Under the pieces are notes generated by a model. The model had not been told where the DNA came from. It did not search any database and saw only the letters and a program-made list of their open reading frames with translations. Both the position numbers and the translations under genes were made by a program. A stretch of DNA of 6,780 nt from contig CAJGDV010000066.1 in the NCBI GenBank assembly GCA_904502155.1, forward strand, positions 1-6,780, read 5' to 3'. This document shows, in pieces, positions 5,181 through 6,780 of the stretch (positions within the stretch are counted from its first letter, which is position 1; each line of letters opens with the position of its first letter). This DNA comes from an uncultured Bacilli bacterium (lineage in GTDB: Bacteria; Bacillota_I; Bacilli_A; RF39; UBA660).

Positions 5181-5189
5181 GACTCTTTT
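5168..5189 (+). terminator. terminator overlapping the nuclease stop codon
   Basis: A perfect 20-bp palindrome, AAGAGTCTTA (5168-5177) with TAAGACTCTT (5178-5187), ending in four T and then more A/T-rich sequence. The TAA stop (5178-5180) is part of the stem. Confidence 0.8.
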
Positions 5190-5192
5190 AAT

Positions 5193-5221
5193 TTTACAAT
5201 TTTTTAAAGTTATGGTATATT
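5193..5221 (+). promoter_or_regulatory. promoter of the HipA-like pair
   Basis: TTTACA (5193-5198), a 17-base spacer and TATATT (5216-5221) preceded by TGG, giving an extended -10. Transcription should start near 5228, followed by a G-rich RBS (GGGGGAG, 5239-5245) five bases before ATG 5251. Confidence 0.8.
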
Positions 5222-5250
5222 ATTACACAAAAGAAAAAGGGGGAGTCTAA

Positions 5251-5988
5251 ATGAAAACTATTAACAAAGAAGACTTCTACAACAAAAAAACATGTACAGA
5301 CTGGCAAAATAAAATAGGTGTAGAAGACTATGAAAAAAATAGATTAAAAAACTGGGCTTATATTGATGGTAAATATTATTATATTAAAGATATACATAAT
5401 TATAATGAAATAATAGGAGAAATAATAGCTGATAGTTTAAATCTAGATACAGCACATTATGAAATCGGAAAATATAAAAGAAAAAATAAATATATGACAG
5501 AAAACTTTAAAAAACCAGGAAAAGAATATCTTAAAATATATCAAACAGAATTAAATAATAGAAAAGATATATTAGATATAGTAAATAACGATTTAAAGCA
5601 TGATCTTTTGAAGATGTATGCTTTAGATATTTTTATGATGCAAACAGATAGATGTAATGTTAATTTAATGTTTGTAAAAGAAAATGATAAATTAAGACTA
5701 GCACCACTTTATGATTATTCTTATTCTTACTTAGATTTAGCATTAGGATATATTGCATATAGAAACTGTATTAGAAATGTTTATATGACAGAAAATGCAA
5801 TAGGAAGATTTATGAATGATTATCCTGAAATTGTTAAATATATGGATATTATATTAAATAAAGATTATTTAACACTTTTAAAAAATGAACTTTTAAAATA
5901 TGAAATAGAACTATCTAAAAAAGAAGAAAAACATATTGAAAGAGAATTTGAAGAAGGTTCTAAAATTCTTAAAAGGATGGTGAGATAA
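5251..5988 (+). CDS. minimal HipA-like kinase, first of a tandem pair
   Basis: A 245-residue protein that looks like the kinase core of HipA-family Ser/Thr kinases. A lysine in GKYYYIK (Lys46) suits the ATP-binding lysine, and NEIIGEIIADSLNL follows like the HipA helix after it. MMQTDRCNVN carries the catalytic Asp133 and Asn138, and LAPLYDYSYS carries the metal-binding Asp155. The Asp-to-Asn spacing of five matches what I recall for E. coli HipA (Asp309, Asn314). It is much shorter than HipA (about 440 residues) and lacks the N-terminal subdomain, as in CtkA-like small kinases. No HipB-type DNA-binding antitoxin precedes it. It overlaps the next gene by one base (TAATG), so the two are made together. 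HipA kinases phosphorylate translation factors such as GltX, but the target here is unknown, and toxin function is not shown. Confidence 0.72.
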   Translation: MKTINKEDFYNKKTCTDWQNKIGVEDYEKNRLKNWAYIDGKYYYIKDIHNYNEIIGEIIADSLNLDTAHYEIGKYKRKNKYMTENFKKPGKEYLKIYQTELNNRKDILDIVNNDLKHDLLKMYALDIFMMQTDRCNVNLMFVKENDKLRLAPLYDYSYSYLDLALGYIAYRNCIRNVYMTENAIGRFMNDYPEIVKYMDIILNKDYLTLLKNELLKYEIELSKKEEKHIEREFEEGSKILKRMVR

Positions 5989-6710
5989 TGATAATAATAG
6001 ATGAATCAAATTTTTATAATGGAGATGCTAATTGGGCTAGTGAAATCAAAATAGATGAAAATGAAAAGGAAAGATTAAGAAACTGGGCTAAAGTTGATGG
6101 TAAATATTATTATATTAAAAGTAATTTTAATAAATATCATGAAATAATGGGACAAATGATTGCAGAAAGTTTAAACCTTGATACTGCAAAATATGGTCTA
6201 TGTAAAAAAGACAATTATACATATTATATGAGTCCTAATTTTAAAAAGGATAATATTGAATATAAAAGAGTTTATGATTTATATGATAATGTAGATGAAA
6301 TTAAAAGTGATAAATTACTTGAGGATATTATAAAAATGACAGCACTTGATTTATTTATGATGCAAGTAGATAGAACTGGATATAATTATTTAATAGATAA
6401 TACTAATAATAGATTAGCACCACTTTATGATTATTCTTGTTCTTATTTTGCAAACAGTAATTCTTATACACATTATAATAATTATTTATTTAATATCTTT
6501 TTAAATAATAAATTATCATTAGGTGAGTTTAAAGATAAGTATGAGAAAATAGAAGATTATATTGAAATTATTAATGATACTAATTATTTAAAATTATTAA
6601 AAGAAGAATTAGGTAAGTATGATGTAAAACTTGATAGTTCTAATGAAAGATTTTATATGGATAAAATAAATGAAGGAAAAAAAATAATAAATAAAATATA
6701 TAGAGCTTAA
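5988..6710 (+). CDS. minimal HipA-like kinase, second of a tandem pair
   Basis: A 240-residue paralogue of the preceding protein with the same order of motifs: NWAKVDGKYYYIKS (Lys44), HEIMGQMIAESLNLDTAKY, MMQVDRTGYN (Asp128, Asn133) and RLAPLYDYSCS (Asp148). All three catalytic positions are kept, so both copies may be active. The C-terminal third is more diverged than the core, which points to a shared activity with different targets or partners. Nucleotide identity is high around the two motifs, with 24 identical bases at 5699-5722 and 6415-6438, in keeping with tandem duplication. The ATG overlaps the upstream stop and a GGTGAG-like RBS lies just before it, so translation is probably coupled. 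No terminator is visible after it, so the next gene may be partly co-transcribed. Confidence 0.72.
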   Translation: MIIIDESNFYNGDANWASEIKIDENEKERLRNWAKVDGKYYYIKSNFNKYHEIMGQMIAESLNLDTAKYGLCKKDNYTYYMSPNFKKDNIEYKRVYDLYDNVDEIKSDKLLEDIIKMTALDLFMMQVDRTGYNYLIDNTNNRLAPLYDYSCSYFANSNSYTHYNNYLFNIFLNNKLSLGEFKDKYEKIEDYIEIINDTNYLKLLKEELGKYDVKLDSSNERFYMDKINEGKKIINKIYRA

Positions 6711-6711
6711 T

Positions 6712-6740
6712 TTTACAAAAAGAATAATTTGTAGTATAAT
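6712..6740 (+). promoter_or_regulatory. near-consensus promoter of the gene at the right edge
   Basis: TTTACA (6712-6717), a 17-base spacer and a perfect TATAAT (6735-6740). The -35 and spacer match the promoter of the HipA-like pair, and a similar run of five G (6755-6759) serves as RBS. Confidence 0.82.
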
Positions 6741-6767
6741 ATACGCAATTAAGAGGGGGTAGTAACT

Positions 6768-6780
6768 ATGTTACAAAAAA
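6768..6780 (+). CDS. start of a further gene, cut by the window edge
   Basis: An ATG eight bases after AGAGGGGG (6752-6759) and behind a strong promoter. Only MLQK can be read, so no function can be given. The promoter and RBS resemble those of the HipA-like pair, which hints that a related gene may follow. Confidence 0.65.

Noticed and set aside
1..6780. Reassigned UGA codon (Mycoplasma-type code)
   Set aside because: Trp is encoded by TGG in the genes checked and the standard-code frames give full-length domains. The lack of TGA stops is explained by AT bias and small numbers.

Overview
The DNA is extremely AT-rich, with Bacillota-style signals: strong purine-rich ribosome binding sites (RBS), extended -10 promoters and short rho-independent terminators. 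Every Trp codon I checked is TGG, and every stop I located is TAA or TAG, so the standard bacterial code fits. A SpoIVB-type peptidase points to a relative of endospore formers. A low-GC Bacilli/Erysipelotrichia-like or RF39-like gut lineage is a reasonable guess, but nothing in the window fixes the taxon.

Layout. Positions 1-53 may hold the tail of an upstream gene. Positions 63-447 have no protein gene. They form a self-contained transcription unit on the + strand: a strong extended -10 promoter (63-90), then three or four hairpins with unrelated stems but the same terminal loop (N-AGCCCAAA), then an intrinsic terminator (413-447). I read this as an undescribed structured small RNA, and it is the most interesting item here. 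A perfect palindrome (454-477) separates it from a minus-strand lipoprotein gene (486-1091). Next come two overlapping-to-abutting minus-strand genes (3156 down to 1188). They encode paralogous proteins with an N-terminal HTH-like region and a calcineurin-like metallophosphoesterase domain. The promoter-distal copy keeps the metal-binding motifs and the promoter-proximal copy has lost most of them.

A divergent intergenic region (3157-3283) separates these from a + strand unit of a 33-residue single-helix membrane protein and a compact SpoIVB-like protease (PDZ + peptidase S55, catalytic triad intact). After a terminator come a PD-(D/E)XK (RecB/Cas4-like) nuclease gene with its own terminator, and then a promoter driving two overlapping, paralogous, minimal HipA-like kinase genes. 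The first codons of another gene, behind its own consensus promoter, lie at the right edge (6768-6780).

The genes do not form one obvious pathway. The two tandem paralogue pairs, the nuclease, the lipoprotein and the small RNA give the region an accessory, compact character. Several terminators lie on or within a few bases of stop codons.
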